The position numbers and the translations under genes are program-made. Under the pieces are notes generated by a model, which was not told the DNA's origin, did no database searches, and saw only the letters and a program-made list of their open reading frames with translations. From Alisma plantago-aquatica (Eukaryota; Streptophyta; Magnoliopsida; Alismatales; Alismataceae): DNA of 64,000 bases. The stretch is from positions 657,616,591-657,680,590 of the forward strand of contig OY856409.1 of the NCBI GenBank assembly GCA_963693085.1. Direction: 5' to 3'. This document shows, piece after piece, positions 36,100 through 49,491 of this stretch (positions are counted from its first letter, which is position 1; each line of letters starts with the position of its first letter).

Positions 36100-38160
36100 A
36101 TCCTCAAGTATGAATTCATGCATAGCACAAGGTTTAACCATTGGATTGTAGCCTCAATTAAAACAATGAAACTTAAGGCTCAACAAACCATCAAATTCCA
36201 TAGAACCAAAGCAATCAGATGTTAGATAGGGAAAACCATCGAATTCTGTAAATTTAAGGGTAAAGGTAAGACTAAAAATTCATGGGCTCAAGACCATCCA
36301 TTCTAAATCATCAAATCCAATCCATAGATTAGGTTCAACAAGCACAAATCATTGAACCAAAATCACACACAAAACTATCGGGTTCAAGGCAAACAAGACC
36401 ACTGAATCGTATGCATTAATTACTACCATTGGATAATGAGAAGCCATAAGACTATACATCTAGAAGGTATGTCATTTGTTGAGTCCAAAGAACCATTAGT
36501 TGTGTACATCAGGTCCACCATACAAGACCATCGGATGTAATACAAGTAAAACCTTAAACCATTCATCTGGGAAAACCATTGAGTTATGACCTAGAAGAAT
36601 CATCACATATGACCTAGTCAAGCCATTGATTGTGAACATAGGATCCACCATCATTTATGGCATCCAGTGTCACCATCGGTTGTGTCATCCAGTGCCACCA
36701 TAGGTTGTGGACCATCGGCCAAAGGGTCAAAGAAACCATCGACCTAAGAGTAGAATAGCCATAGAGTGTTGAACCAAAAGAGCCATTGGTTGATGACCTA
36801 GATGAACCATTGAGTGTGGAACCCAGTGAAGCCACTGGTTGTGGTAAATAGGTGGAAAACATATCCAAAACCCAAGTGAAAACCATTGTTTGGAGAGGAA
36901 GTAAAACCATCAAAAGAAACCACTCCATATGAGCATCTAAACCATCATTTGAGGGGAAGTTAAACCATCATTTGTGAGGATAAACATAACCATCGATTGT
37001 GTGCACATGAGAAAACCCAAAAAAACAACGTAATCATCAGCCATAAGTTGACACATGATGTTCAAACAAAACAATTCAAAAAGCTAAACCATCGAGTTGC
37101 ATCACCAAGAAGGAAATCATCTCAAAACTGTAACTAAGGACCATTGTTTGAGTGAACAAAAACCATCATTTTTCACACGAATGCAAGGTTTAGATATTCC
37201 TTTGCCAAGGAAGGTCCGCGCACATGGTTTTGGGGTTCATCCAAAATGATAACTACTCAAGAATCATCACTTAAGCTTAAACACTAGGTGAAGATAGTAT
37301 CTTTCTACTTAGAACTACATTTTAGAGCAAGATATTGTGCATCCAAGGTATGAGTATGGAATAAACATGCAAAAAGTTATATAACTAGCCACTAGGATGC
37401 AGATAAAGCTCCATACAGAATGTTAGCTCAAAGAAATAGAGAACAAACCATATCTTGAGCACTCCACACATCCAAGCTATCTCCTTTCTCTAAGAACAAG
37501 CAAAACCCTAGGTCAAAGAAGCAAGAAGAAGGTGTTTCTCAACCTCTAGCACACGTTCCACTGAGAAAACACCATAGATCCGACCAAGAAGAAGAGAGAG
37601 GAAGGTAAGACATAAAGGAAAATGAAGGAAGGGAGCTCTTACTTGCTTAGGTCAAGAACAAGCTAAGGAAGCTCCGCAGGCTCAAAGAGAGTGTAGATCT
37701 GAACCCTAGGTGCACATGCAAGCAAGATCAGCCAAGCTTCTTCTACCTTGGCTCCTTCTTCTCCATCATGCAAGGGGGATGATCCAAGTAGCAAGGAAGA
37801 CAAATATGTGAGCTAGGTGTGTAAAGAACTCATTTGTATGCAAGGAGGAAGGGACATAAGGTGTATAGCCATGTTTGCCATATTTGCAAGGCATAAAGCA
37901 TTATGTCCACGCAAACCAGCACGTAAATTGGTTTTGGGAGTCAGGAGAACCATAAAATATGTACTCCCATGCCATCCATTGACCTCAAACAGTAGGGGAA
38001 CCATCAGATCTTGACCCTTTGGTCATAAGGGTGAAAACCCTAGCTCCACCATCAGTTTGCACCTCCACTTGGTGAGCCATCAATCGAAGGAGCTACAAAA
38101 GAGAAAACCATCAATAGTCACAATTTTAGGGATCATCACTGGATCCACACACACCAGGAG
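36100..38160. repeat. Field of ACCATCGNTTG words, inner solo LTR
   Basis: Some 20 or more copies, for example near 36,236, 36,527, 36,674, 36,712, 36,737, 36,992 and 37,090. Many variants have ATTG or ATCA in place of ATCG. No coding sequence. Confidence 0.7.
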
Positions 38161-38247
38161 AGACATAGGATCCCAACTCACAAGGTGAAGCATCAAGTTC
38201 TATCACTCAAGCTATCCCATCTATGAGAGGGAAATCCTAACTCAACC

Positions 38248-38255
38248 CTATATAG
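38248..38255 (-). promoter_or_regulatory. Candidate TATA box, inner solo LTR
   Basis: CTATATAG, palindromic TATA-like word about 310 bases from the LTR start. Weak evidence. Confidence 0.25.
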
Positions 38256-39716
38256 ATGTCACCACTAAACCAAGGTGTAACAAGGCACCCAAGGTAAAAT
38301 AACTCAAGAATGGTAATAAAAACATGTAGGTCACAACAAGAATGTGACAAATTGCAATAAAAATCATATATATTTGAAAATTGTGGAAAAGCCCAAAACA
38401 AGCATATAAATGCATAACTTGCTCAAACAGTGTCCAAATTGGACCAAACTTGAAACATAAGATTTTTTAATGATATAAAAGCACATCTTATGGTTAGATT
38501 AAGGTTTTAAGCATCCAATTAAGGTAATCAAGCATATTCAATCAAAAATCAAGGTCAAGAGTCTTATAAAATGGTAATTTAATCAAATTGATAAGGTAAT
38601 CATTTGAACCAAATATAACTTTAAAACATCTTTTAAAGTATGTCTATGAACAAATCAGTACATAGTTATTATTTTAGATTAACAATCCTTCTACATGAGT
38701 AAAAAGTCAATATTTAAGCATTTGAGTCAATACATAATAATAACATCGTCTTTATGACACTCTACCAGTCGGACCTAGAACACATCTTGTAGTCCTAAAG
38801 CTGAAATACACATATGACATTTCTAACTAAGAGTACTATTTAATAGCAAGCAATACAAATCATATTCAGAGTGGCTATAAATCCCAACAATTACTACTTG
38901 TCAACAAGACATATTAGAATATGAAATAGATAATCTACATAACAGGATGCTTATTTTCCACAACAAGAATCATAATCAACAATGGAAAATTATCAGCTAG
39001 AAGTACAAGGACTATAACAAACATTCAAATAATATTCTACATGGCTTGTCATCTTTTATTCATTTGCCCAAAAACTACTTGGCTTGTACCTCACCAAGTA
39101 GAAGTCGCCATGCCTAATTCTCGTGTCGATGACTCACCGTCACTATCTTAGGGTTTACCCTACCATCCTAAGATAGACACATCAGGATTACCTAAAGAGG
39201 CTCACATCCTCATTTTAGGTACACAGTGTAGGAACCAGCAAAACAATATATCACATATCAAAGCATTTCTCATATTTTCATATTTCACATATTTTATTTC
39301 ATTAGAGTGTATTCCTCACGTAAACTTTTGAAGTAAGGATTTAGGGCCAAAGCCACTCCAAATGACTCACTCCTAAATCATGGTGGTCTAACCTTTAAGG
39401 TCTCGATCCACACTCTAAAAATCCTTCTCAAAATTCACCGATTACTATAAGGAGATTTGTTTTGTTTCCCTAGTGTGGACCTTGGGGGAAACTCACAGTG
39501 TTCAAGGAACCTAATTAGATGTGTCATCATTTCACTTGTCATTAATCTCTTTTTCTCATCTTTAAATAATTCAAAACGTCATGTATCATATGTTTGTATT
39601 CTCATGTAACTAACATAACATGAAACATATTAGGCTTATCAATAAAAACAATGACCAAAACAAGAAGCACAACCATCTGTAATTTGCAACACACATTATT
39701 CTTTACATTTCCACAT

Positions 39717-39902
39717 CATCTCATACCAGTCATCATTAGTAGGCTTTCAGCCCATGACATATTCTCATTGTCTAACATTCACCCTCATCAGGTTTTCATC
39801 ATCATCAGTGGTCTTTCAGCCCTAGACGTAATATCATTGTCTAGCGTTTACCCTCATCATGATTTTATCATTAGTGGGCTTTCAGCTCAAGTCATAATCT
39901 CA
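39717..39902. repeat. Minisatellite of about 66-70 bp, outer solo LTR (continues at 46,451-46,490)
   Basis: Units share GTGGGCTTTCAGCCC and CATTGTCTAGC-TTTACCCTCATCA. The third unit is split by the Harbinger insertion. Confidence 0.85.
39900..39902. repeat. 3-bp target duplication TCA (left) of Harbinger element
   Basis: Matches 46,451-46,453. Removing the element and one TCA restores an intact minisatellite unit. Confidence 0.85.
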
Positions 39903-40970
39903 GGGGTCGTTTGGGTGGCCCATTTGTCACTACTGTAGTGGCTAATGAGTAAGGGATTTTAACTACCTAATTAACAAATACTGCAATTATCACTGTGTTT
40001 GGGTGATTGTGGATTTAGGAAAATAGTTATAGCAAATACTACATTTTCAATCACCTTGTTTGGGAAACAAGTATTTGGAATGTTGCATTTACATTAATCC
40101 CATCATTTATATACTTATTAACATAATTCCAAGGTATACAACCCAATCGATAATGTGGGTGATTTGAACATATATATCAAGTTGTGCACAAATGATTTTC
40201 ACACACAATATACAAATTGTTACATGATCATACACGAATTTTGACCATTCAACTATGTAATCAAGCATACAATTTCACACACAAAGTATAAATTGTCATG
40301 TGATCAATCACATTATAATGCACAATCACCACACAAATCAACTACAAATTTGAATACAACAACCAAGTTTAACCCCTAACTGAACCAGACATACTACATA
40401 ATTGCACAAAATAACACCAAACATTTTTCCATATGTCTAAACATAGACCACAACCTCACAAGACTAATCCATGAAGCAACAACTTGATATAAGCCCCTAA
40501 CAAAGAAGTCCATGTAGCAGTAGCTTGAGTTATCTTCACTAACCTGAAAGAATTGGAAAACATGCTAAATATTAGACAAATCAAATACAGGTGTAACATT
40601 GATTAAACACCAACAAAATAGATACAACCAATATTGTTGCTTGATAATTTAGACCTATATGGCTAACCATCTGAGAAAATAAGGGAGTAATCAAGCAACA
40701 ATAAGCAAGCAAGTATCCCCACCATCTCGCCGATGAACAAGACCAGTGTGGGAGCATTTGAAGAAACTTGTATTAATACTACAATTTGATAGGATCTGAA
40801 AAAATAATTGGGAAAGACTCGTGAGTCATGGAGTCATAGACTATTCTTTGTATACACGAGTCTTGTGAGTCATATACTAGAGTCTTTGTATACATTTTGT
40901 GTGTGGTTTCTTATTTAGTTTAATATTAAATTACAAAGAACATTCCCAATGGAAAATGTGAAATGCCATT

Positions 40971-41040
40971 ACCAACACCCCTACCTCCAAACCAACACCC
41001 CTACCTCCAAACCAACACCCCTACTTCCACACCAGCCCCC
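40971..41040. repeat. 20-bp tandem repeat in Harbinger element
   Basis: accaacacccctacctccaa repeated about 3.5 times. Confidence 0.9.
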
Positions 41041-41877
41041 CCAACATCAAAAGCATGTTTCTACTTACTCCCATCACCCAACAACCACATGCACATATAC
41101 CAACAATGGGTATTAACATAAATAACGGTAGCACCTAACAACTCCTCACACAAACCCTTGCCTACAATATCATCAACAAACCCTTGCCTACACTATCATT
41201 AAAGAGAGAAGGCAAAGGACTCCAAATGCAAAATGTGACAGTGGTAGATACATATTAATACATATCAGCAGATCTTATTTAACATTGGTTTGAGCTAAAC
41301 CTCTCAGCATGCTACCAACCTACTATAACCAGTGTTATGACTATTGTCTCCAGACTTGTTTCTTATTACCAATAGAGCATGGTACTCATTGAAATGGATG
41401 AATCTATAATTTATAAAGATTTAATCATACTCACCCACCTACATCACTTCTAATAACATAAATAAGACACATTTACTCCATGTATGAACCTCATATTGTC
41501 ATAGGATTACACCACTACACGACTCCAACCTCCTTGCCACCAACATCATAAATCAAAGGCATTTTCCTCTCTGATGCACCCCCACCACCTCTCCTCCTAC
41601 ATGATGCAGGACGCATGTAGCATCACCTCAGCTCCAATACCACCATTAGCATACTTGCACAACCCTTCAACCAGTACCCACATCAGAACCACAACCAATC
41701 CACAACAAGGAACAACCAATACATAACAACAAGGAACAAGTAAAGGAACCATGTACAACATTACCAAGTAGGCAATATAAACCAGATCAGCTTTGTAGTA
41801 AGAAGACCAATCCAAGTCGTAATAGCAAAGTACTATATCAAAACAATGTGGGAGCAAATAAGCAACATACCTAGATT

Positions 41878-42797
41878 AACATGAGAATCGTCTCTTTCTT
41901 TCTCTCCATTGGTAGAGACTTCAATAGAGAAAATTGCTTTTCATTTTCCATGAACCACAAACATGCTTTCATCTTTTGGGAATCATCTAGTCCATCAATG
42001 GTAAACACCTCCTCATACACAGCTTTTGTGTCGACACACTTTGGAGACAATAAGACCTTCATGTTGTCAAACAAAACTAGAAGCCATCTTATCCATAGTA
42101 GTAGAAATTGAAGTACCACCTCCCTTCTTCCTTGAGGGTGTATGTTCAGTTGAAAACTTCTTTCTTTTTTTTAGTTGAGTTGGTGGATATCATATCATCA
42201 TTCATGCTTGTTGTATCCATCTCATCCATAGACTCCCAAGTCCATCACCTCAGTCGCTTCAGCAACCATTTTTACACCTTCTCCGTGGCTCTATCTTTTG
42301 TGCACAAGTCTACAATGTCATCCCAGTTTGGAATGACCTTCTAGCAGAATTTCATGGCATCCTCATGTGACTATAAATAATGTTACGTTAATAGCTACAA
42401 TATATTTTTAGTTTAGATGGTGAAAGGTTGAAAATCTAGAGACAAAACATACCTTGATGAACTCATTCCAGGCATCCTCATTATCCACACTGACCATTTG
42501 TTTTGTGCCATCCCAATCAAATCTTCTTTGTGAGAGAATATTACTCACAACTGCATAGGTTCTCTTCCATTTTCTGACACAATTTCTCACATTAGTGACT
42601 GTGATTTCAGTGTGAAATGTGTTATTGATTGACGTTGCATATATAGCTAGGGCAAATGTTTTCCACCCATTATCTCCCTTACAACCTAGAGTTTGTTGAT
42701 CTCTTAGGATGTTAGCTAAAGCCATCTCTTTAGCTAAGTACCAACAGAAGTATTCATTTTGTGATGTAGCCTTTTCCTTCCCTTTTTTGGAAGCCAT
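41878..42797 (-). pseudogene. Harbinger Myb/SANT-like accessory protein
   Basis: Exon 1 (42,797 to about 42,440) starts MASKKGKEKATSQNEYFCWYL and reads NILRDQQTLGCKGDNGWKTF, VTNVRNCVRKWKRTY and DNEDAWNEFIKV, the plant Myb_DNA-bind_3 pattern. A probable intron of about 80 bases ends at TATTTATAG. The next part reads PNWDDIVDLCTKDRAT, the family's conserved F/PN.D.L......AT segment. The C-terminal part (42,119-41,878) reads IDGLDDSQKMKACLWFMENE. A stop codon in exon 2 (after SHEDAMKFC) and changes of frame break it. In active elements this protein binds DNA and brings the transposase to the nucleus and to the ends. It lies just downstream of the transposase, same strand. Confidence 0.65.
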
Positions 42798-43038
42798 TCC
42801 ATAACCTTATACAATATACACAGTATAACAAAAGGTAACACATGAATTCCATATGTGTTCTAGTACATCTGAAAAGATTACACCATGAAACATGAACTAG
42901 AAGTGAGTTCTAATACATTTGAATAGATAAAATGTGAACTACAAATAAGTTCAATACATATGAACTATAAATAAAACATCAAGTAGCTCCTCTTTGTAGA
43001 TATTCTTGAAACATGCTTTGTGTTAAAGCATCTCAAAA

Positions 43039-44338
43039 TTATGTCCACTCACTAGTCACCCCTACATGTGTAATTAGCTCATCAATAGGTGTTTGCCCCA
43101 TGATATCCCTATCCACTTCATCAAGAATTCTTATATGTTGGGCTTCTAACATAGGTTTGTCTTGCTTCTCAAGTAGAATATAGTTGTGTAGCATACAACA
43201 ACTATTTATTATCCTCACTTGTGTCTTGAGGCCAAAAAAGGAGCTTGTCCTTAAAATACTCCATTTACTCTTTAGCAATCCAAAGGCTCTCTCGATTACA
43301 TTTCTGACACTAGAGTGGTAGAGATTAAATATCTCCTTACAATCTTGCGACATATTCCCTACCCACCCATATAGGTGATACCTTGTTCCTCGATATGGTG
43401 CAAGGAACCCTGGACCATTTGTGTATCTTGCATCTATGAGATAATACTTCCCTACACAAGAATCATCATAAATTATAAGTCATGTAATTGTTTTATATTA
43501 TACTTATATAAGAACTTTAGGTAAAAAAAATATTTACCAGTTATATTCTAAGATTGTCCTTTCTAGACAATGTATTTTTCAAACCTCTGGAATTGGATGT
43601 AGAACCCTCCCAAATTGGAAGTGAATATATGAACATCATGTTGGGATCACAAACCCCCAGAATGTTTGTGTTTATGATTCCTTTCCTATTGTTATAGGAA
43701 GGTTGCCTCTCGACTGGAACTCTGAGAGGAATGTGAGTTCCATCAAGTGCACCAAGACAGTCCTAGTTAAACAAAATAAAAGTTACCACTCATAAAAAAA
43801 CAAGTACTAGTGTGTGTGTGTGTATTAGTAATACTTTATTAAATATATATACCTCAAACCACTTCCATCTCATGACATCGATCCCAATGAGAATGCACAC
43901 GTGTAGTTTTATGTATTCTTTGCTCACTCTCATAAAGGCACAAAGGATTGCTTGAAACTGACTACTTATGGTTTTCTGGGACCTATGATAATGAAACCCT
44001 ACTACTCGGTAGTTGAGACTGTGAGCAAAGATGTGAAAGAACATTGCAATAGCTTCTTCAACTACAACATGCTTTGTGGGAACTAAACCCCCAATCCCTA
44101 TCAATACTATACACAACCTATGGAATACACTTTTTCTCACTCACAATTGTTCAACATAGTCTTCATATATACCATTGTATAATCTATTCAAGTAGCACTT
44201 ATGTACATCATCCAAATCAGTAGGAGGATCCATCACCATAAAAGTATCATGGTACCATATTGTCACACTAGTCACGGTCATGGTAACAACACCAACAATG
44301 ACTTTATTTCTCTCATCTTCATTCTCTTCCTCATCCAT
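43039..44338 (-). pseudogene. PIF/Harbinger DDE transposase, inactivated
   Basis: Starts MDEEENEDERNKV at 44,338. Exon 1 runs to about 43,853 (..HTLVL reads as intron), exon 2 starts at 43,762 with DCLGALDGTHIPLRVPVERQ, and exon 3 starts near 43,451 with YYLIDARYTNGPGFLAPYRG and ends with VRNVIERAFGLLKSKWSIL. These are the DDE_Tnp_4 hallmarks; introns are GT..AG, the first in phase 0. The first catalytic Asp (DGTH) and the Glu (IERAFG) are present. The second Asp, normally in a (A/T)DSRVL motif, is Asn here (STSNSRGL, codon 43,592-43,594). A TGA stop lies at 44,141-44,143 and another after NLRI. It would cut and rejoin the transposon ends in the nucleus. Dead by at least two independent lesions. 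Confidence 0.85.
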
Positions 44339-44633
44339 GATTCTCGTTCTATGGAGACGCTCTAATAGATCAGCATTCCTTGTGAAAGCATATCAAACAC
44401 TATCATATTCATCAAAAACTATTATTAGAATGGCAATTAGCAATTAGAACATATCAGTAATAAAGAAGATAGAGCAAAGTCAGAACTAGTAATTTTACAC
44501 AATGAAGGAACCATAAACTTAAGCATCTCTCCTAATTTGAAAACACATTACCTAAGAAACTATATTCATCTTGGCACATACAACACAAATAACATAATGT
44601 ATAATCCTAGATTTTATAAATCCACGTACACAT

Positions 44634-44726
44634 AGCATGCCATATCTATTCTCGTAAATTAACTATCCTATATAAAACATGCATGCCATATCTATTCTCT
44701 TAAATTAACTGTCGTGTATAAAACAT
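44634..44726. repeat. Tandem duplication of about 50 bp in Harbinger 5' flank
   Basis: GCATGCCATATCTATTCTC followed by TAAATTAACT occurs twice with few changes. Confidence 0.8.
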
Positions 44727-45889
44727 AGTCCCCTGTTCTATTATATAAGACCACAGTAACTAGAAATGAAAAACTTAGAACATATTACTACCAATCACCC
44801 AATCATCATATTATTAACAAACAAACAAGTTAGAATAGACCAGCAATAAACATTGCAACGGCATAGCAACAGATTTGGAAGTGCAAGTCAATCATACCTA
44901 GAACTGGAGATTGAACAGATGCAAGCCAACCAAACACCTTCAAAGCCCAACTAGTAGAGTTCAAAGAGGGAGAAAAACATTAACAATTAATGATCAGATT
45001 CAAGTGAAGTTCAATTCTATTCAACTTGTAATGAGACATAATGGAAATTCACTCTAGGTTCATGAGAACAAAACCGAGAAGAGAAGCCACCTACCCCAGA
45101 TGAATAAGTAGAGAAAGGATAAAAAATCTAAATAAAGGTGGAACCCCACGGTGTGTGTTGTCATGTGTGAGTGGAGGGAAGCAACTAATTAAAGGTGGAA
45201 CTCCATGACAGTAGTGGTTCCTTCAGACCAAATAGAACAAACCAGCAAGTAATAGTTTTATCATCAAGCAGAGCATTGTAGGAATTAGCTAGCCACATGT
45301 TGTAGGAATCAGCTAGCCAACCATCTACATTAGGAAGTTGATCGTGTCTAAAGAAAAAAAAAACAAAGTTTATCATGTCCAACAAGTAGTGGCCAGAAAC
45401 AACTAGTTATTATATGATGATGTTTCCTTTCATCTGGGTAAGCAGGTTTTGGAAGGGCTTTGTCTGAATGACATGAACCCTATACAAACATCTGAGGTAA
45501 CAAGTATTTGTCCAATGCCTTCCAGGCATTAAGTCAAATAGTGAGGAGGCAGAAAAGTGAGCCCAGTGGGGATGAACAAACCCGACCACCATTGCTCAGA
45601 TTTGGACAAGAAGAAGGAAGAGAAGAGAAAAAGGCAGAGGCCATGACTGGGACCAAGCCCATGCGGGTGGTAAACTGGGTCCAACAAGGTAGAAGGAAAA
45701 TACATAGGGGTATAAAAGTTACCTCCTCCATAGGGAAATAGGGAAGAGATTTTTTGTCGTCGTCCTCTAGTGACCAAGTCGAATCAGGAGTGTCGTCATC
45801 CTCAAATCAGGAGCATCGTCGATTCTGGAGCATCAAACCACCAGTGACCATGATGCCTTCGACTGTGAGTGTGAACGTGGGTAAGAGAA

Positions 45890-46000
45890 AGCATGAGCAT
45901 CATCGAAGGAGGAGGAGATGATGAGCAAATAGAAGTGTCATCAAGGGAGGAGGAGATGATGAGCAAATGGGAGCATCGTCGAGGGAGGAGGAGATGATGG
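45890..46000. repeat. GA-rich tandem repeat of about 39 bp
   Basis: Three units of the type GAGCATCGTCGAGGGAGGAG followed by GAGATGATG. Confidence 0.8.
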
Positions 46001-46453
46001 GGAAATATATGATGGAAGGAAATGATGGGTATATGAGAAGATGGGTAAAACCCTAGATACTAGAGAAGAATTGGTGAAAGGAAGGAGGAGAGTAGTTGTC
46101 AGTGGAAGGAGGTAAAGCAATGGTCGGGGGAGAAGATGGCCCAGAAGGGGATGCGGAAGGAGGTGCAGCAATGGTCGGGGGAGGAGATGACTAGGGATTG
46201 GGTTTCGGGGGAGTCGGGAGGAGTTAGGGGAAATCGGGGCAAAACCCTTACTTCCAATGATTGTAAATCTCATAAAAATTGGCATATTTCGAGAAGTCCC
46301 TCGAATACAAGTGGTAGAGAATGTCACGTTTCAATCGTTGATTTCATCAAATCACATATAGGTATCCAAATGATGTAATTACAAATGTTGTAGTTGAAAT
46401 ACCTAAACAAACTACAATAGTGCCCCAAAATACTACACCCAAACAGCCCCTCA

Positions 46454-49400
46454 TTGTCTAGCATTTACCCTCATCAAGGTTTCTCAAACGTAAACAAAGA
46501 ATATAAATTCTATATCAACATATTTCTAATTCATTCATTTCATATCATAATTCTCATACAGTATTAATAGAGATATTAGAACTAACAATAATATAATCAT
46601 ATAGACATCGCATGTCATTCATCATGCTCAGAGTATGCTTAACATGCAACAAATGCTTATTTAATTCAATTTCTATAAGTATAAATGAATCTCAAGCATA
46701 AACATGTGTAACACATTTGATACTTCTTTGTTACTAATTACCACTCTTCAATTAGGGCTACTATTCAATGGATAAGTGATCTCATTAGAAATCTATCAAA
46801 AAAGCCCATCCTCAGAATACAAGTATCCTAGCATACAACTACAAGCCAAGAGCACATTCTTATAAACAAATTCGTATCATTGAGCCTCATCTTGTAATTG
46901 AATTTAACTATATTCATATGCATTCCTTAATCCCTTATTTGATATCATCATTCATTAGCATATCATAATTCATCACTTTAGGGTTAGGTTTAGGTTCTTA
47001 GATACTTCTACTAATTTTCATCATTTTCCCTTCATTTCATATTCATTACTTTTAACTTCTTTCATTTCATCATGACTACTCTAGGAACAAATCATTCTAA
47101 ATTTACTTGATTTACAAAGTCTCTCTCTCATTGAAATCCTTCATAATCTTATTTTATTTTATTTAGGCCAACATTACATGTAATTAAAATATATAGACTA
47201 TATATTCCATTGTACATGTTTCATTAATTTCATTTCTAACTTGTCATCACCATTCAATTATTCTTATCCATCACCCTTCTTAAAATTAATTAGGTGTGCC
47301 ATGTCATTGACTTCCAAATTCATTCTTATAATTCAAAAAGATCACTATGCATCTTATGATACTACTCACTTTATCTTTTAATAATGGATTAGGTTACATG
47401 TTCTTACATCATAATCTCTAATCATTCTTCCCAATTCATAAGGGCCCACATTCATGTGAGGGTTTTCTCATTATTTTATAAATCATACTATATTCATTAG
47501 GCTTGTATCATATTAGTAGACTCACCATTTTCAATTGAAGCATTAATTCCTACAATTTGACATTTCATCACATTTACAACATTATATACAAGTTCTAGGT
47601 TTATCTTAATTATATAAGTGTATTTTTGAATCTTACTAAAATTGAATATTATACATACATAAATATCAATATGAGATGGTGATATTTCTTGTTTAGGGTT
47701 TGTGTTGAGGGATTGAATCAAATGAGCTAATGAATCAACATATACTTTGGTGAATGAAATATATGGAAATGGAACCTAGGGTTTCCATGTGTCTGAATAG
47801 CCCTAATGAATCCATGTGCACCATGATGAAATTATTTAATGCTATGATTCTTATTATATGTTGAACTAAGAATGAATTCTTGAAAACCCTAGAATTTTAG
47901 TATTAAGATGAAAAATCAAGTATGATTATATACATTTCAATTCAATTTCCAAGCATATCAGGCATTGGGCTGATTTTTAAGCAATATTCACATGAAACAA
48001 CATAGCCATATACCCACAGAATTTTTCCATGAAACTTCAATAAATTTATCAGGAACTAAGCAAGTTCAATTCAATGAAATAATCAAAATCAGTACAATTC
48101 AATTTCCTAATATCTTTCCAGATCAATAACCAATCACATACAAATAAAAGCAAGGTTCTTATTATTTTATCCAGACAAAATTCAGCTCTCAACATGGATT
48201 CAGAGCTTAAGAGGGAGATAAACACTCACCTAATGTTAGAACCTTAAAAATGTAGGTCAAACTCTGAATTTCTAGAAATCCAATTGAACTATAGCAACTA
48301 AATTCATTTCTTCCTCCTCTCAACTCGGAAACCCTAAAAATGAAGAATAGGAGATAATGAAGGAGAAAAGGGGTGATTTGATATCATTTTGAATTAAATA
48401 AGAAGATGGATAGAAGCTTGACATGTGAGAGAAGATTCACCATTAAATACTATGCAAAGGAGCTAAACTTACTTGATTTCATCATTTATCGGATGGTGAA
48501 ACCCTAGATCATTAATCCCATCACACTCTCCTATCAAACCCTAACCCCCCCTCTCTCTCTATGATTTCATTTCTATGTAACGGATCATGAAATATGAGAT
48601 CTCCTTGGGTTCTAGGTTACTAATATAGTTCAAGTAAGGTGCTTTGGGTCAATTGCAAATTGACCCAACTTTACACTTTCTTTTATTTCAGCATATTTTT
48701 TGTAACAAATGTTACTTAAAATTGTTTACTTAATAGGCACAATGAATCCAAAAATTATGATAATTCAACATGTTGTGTGAGATAGAATTTCCAAGATCAA
48801 TAAAAAATTCTGATCATTCATAGTTAACAATAGATAAATAAAAATCAAATACAACACTACAATACTGCAGTCTTTAGCATGGTCGGTTGAGTTGTTACTA
48901 ATAAGAAACTCGGCCAACACCACATTCTATAGAACTAAAACATCATCCATAAATTATGACACTTTAAAAATATGTGTGTAATAGATTTTCAAAACTACAA
49001 ATAAAATTTCAGTTTAATTGTATATATCAATAAAAGATAAATTTCAAACACCAAACCGCTATATTTCATCTTGAAAGCATGATCTGTAGAGTTTGTCCTG
49101 GGGAAACTCACCAAAAAGTAGGTCATGAAACATTCAAAAATTCTGATATTTTTCAATAATTCTTATATTTGAGTTTTCCAAATCATATCCAAATTTCAAC
49201 GAAATCAAAGTTTTTATATAAAATACTAAAAATCATTTAGTGAACCACTATATTTATCAAATTGTGCATTCACATGCTACCAAAATCCAATTGTGGTCGA
49301 TTAGGATTTTAAATTCTCAAAACCTAATTATTTGAAATAAAATAATATTATAATTTATCATTATTTTAAAGGATCATAATTATACTACCATCATTAATCA

Positions 49401-49486
49401 AGCTTAAACAGTGATGAATCTAGTTAAGCATACAATCATCCAAGTAAACCCTAATTAGATGGTTAATCTGAAAATGGGTCATTACA
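46454..49486 (-). other. Outer solo LTR, right part; no gene
   Basis: AT-rich, about 3 kb, no coding frame, motif or RNA gene recognised. It ends at GGGTCATTACA before the GTCAA duplication. Confidence 0.6.
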
Positions 49487-49491
49487 GTCAA

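Larger units (their letters stand above)
33848..38568 (-). mobile_element. Inner solo LTR of the gypsy/LARD-related family (4.7 kb)
   Basis: Starts TGTGAGAACCC and ends GTCTTATA. Its last 200 bases match, in reverse complement, the LTR start at 693-890, and 37,450-37,750 matches 1,500-1,830. It shares GTCCCAGCGAGA (34,355-34,366) with the LARD LTRs. The flanking 4-mer AAAT on each side (33,844-33,847 and 38,569-38,572) is a possible eroded duplication. No internal domain follows, hence solo LTR. It contains an (AT)n-(AG)n tract, an 18-bp minisatellite and a field of ACCATCGNTTG words. Confidence 0.65.
39903..46450 (-). mobile_element. PIF/Harbinger DNA transposon (6.5 kb)
   Basis: Terminal inverted repeats GGGGTCGTTTGGGTG (left) and GGGGCTGTTTGGGTG (right end, reverse complement) agree at 13 of 15 bases and are of PIF/Harbinger type, flanked by a 3-bp duplication. 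The element carries both family genes on the - strand: a DDE transposase (43,039-44,338) and a Myb/SANT-like protein (about 41,878-42,797). Both are decayed, so the copy is probably immobile unless helped. The 3' flank (39,903-41,870) and 5' flank (44,339-46,450) are non-coding, with small tandem repeats at 40,971-41,040, 44,634-44,726 and 45,890-46,000. Confidence 0.9.
33290..49486 (-). mobile_element. Solo LTR (about 4.9 kb) carrying two nested insertions
   Basis: Starts TGTTAGGACC and ends GGGTCATTACA, flanked by GTCAA. After removing the inner solo LTR (33,848-38,568) and the Harbinger element (39,903-46,450), about 4.9 kb remains (33,290-33,847, 38,569-39,902, 46,454-49,486). There is no internal domain, primer site or second LTR, so it is best read as a solo LTR left by recombination. 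Its - strand start, TGTAATGACCC, and general layout resemble the LARD-type LTRs. No genes in the LTR parts. Confidence 0.7.

Noticed and set aside
42108..42344. + strand open frame over the Myb-like gene.
   Set aside because: Shadow of the - strand gene.
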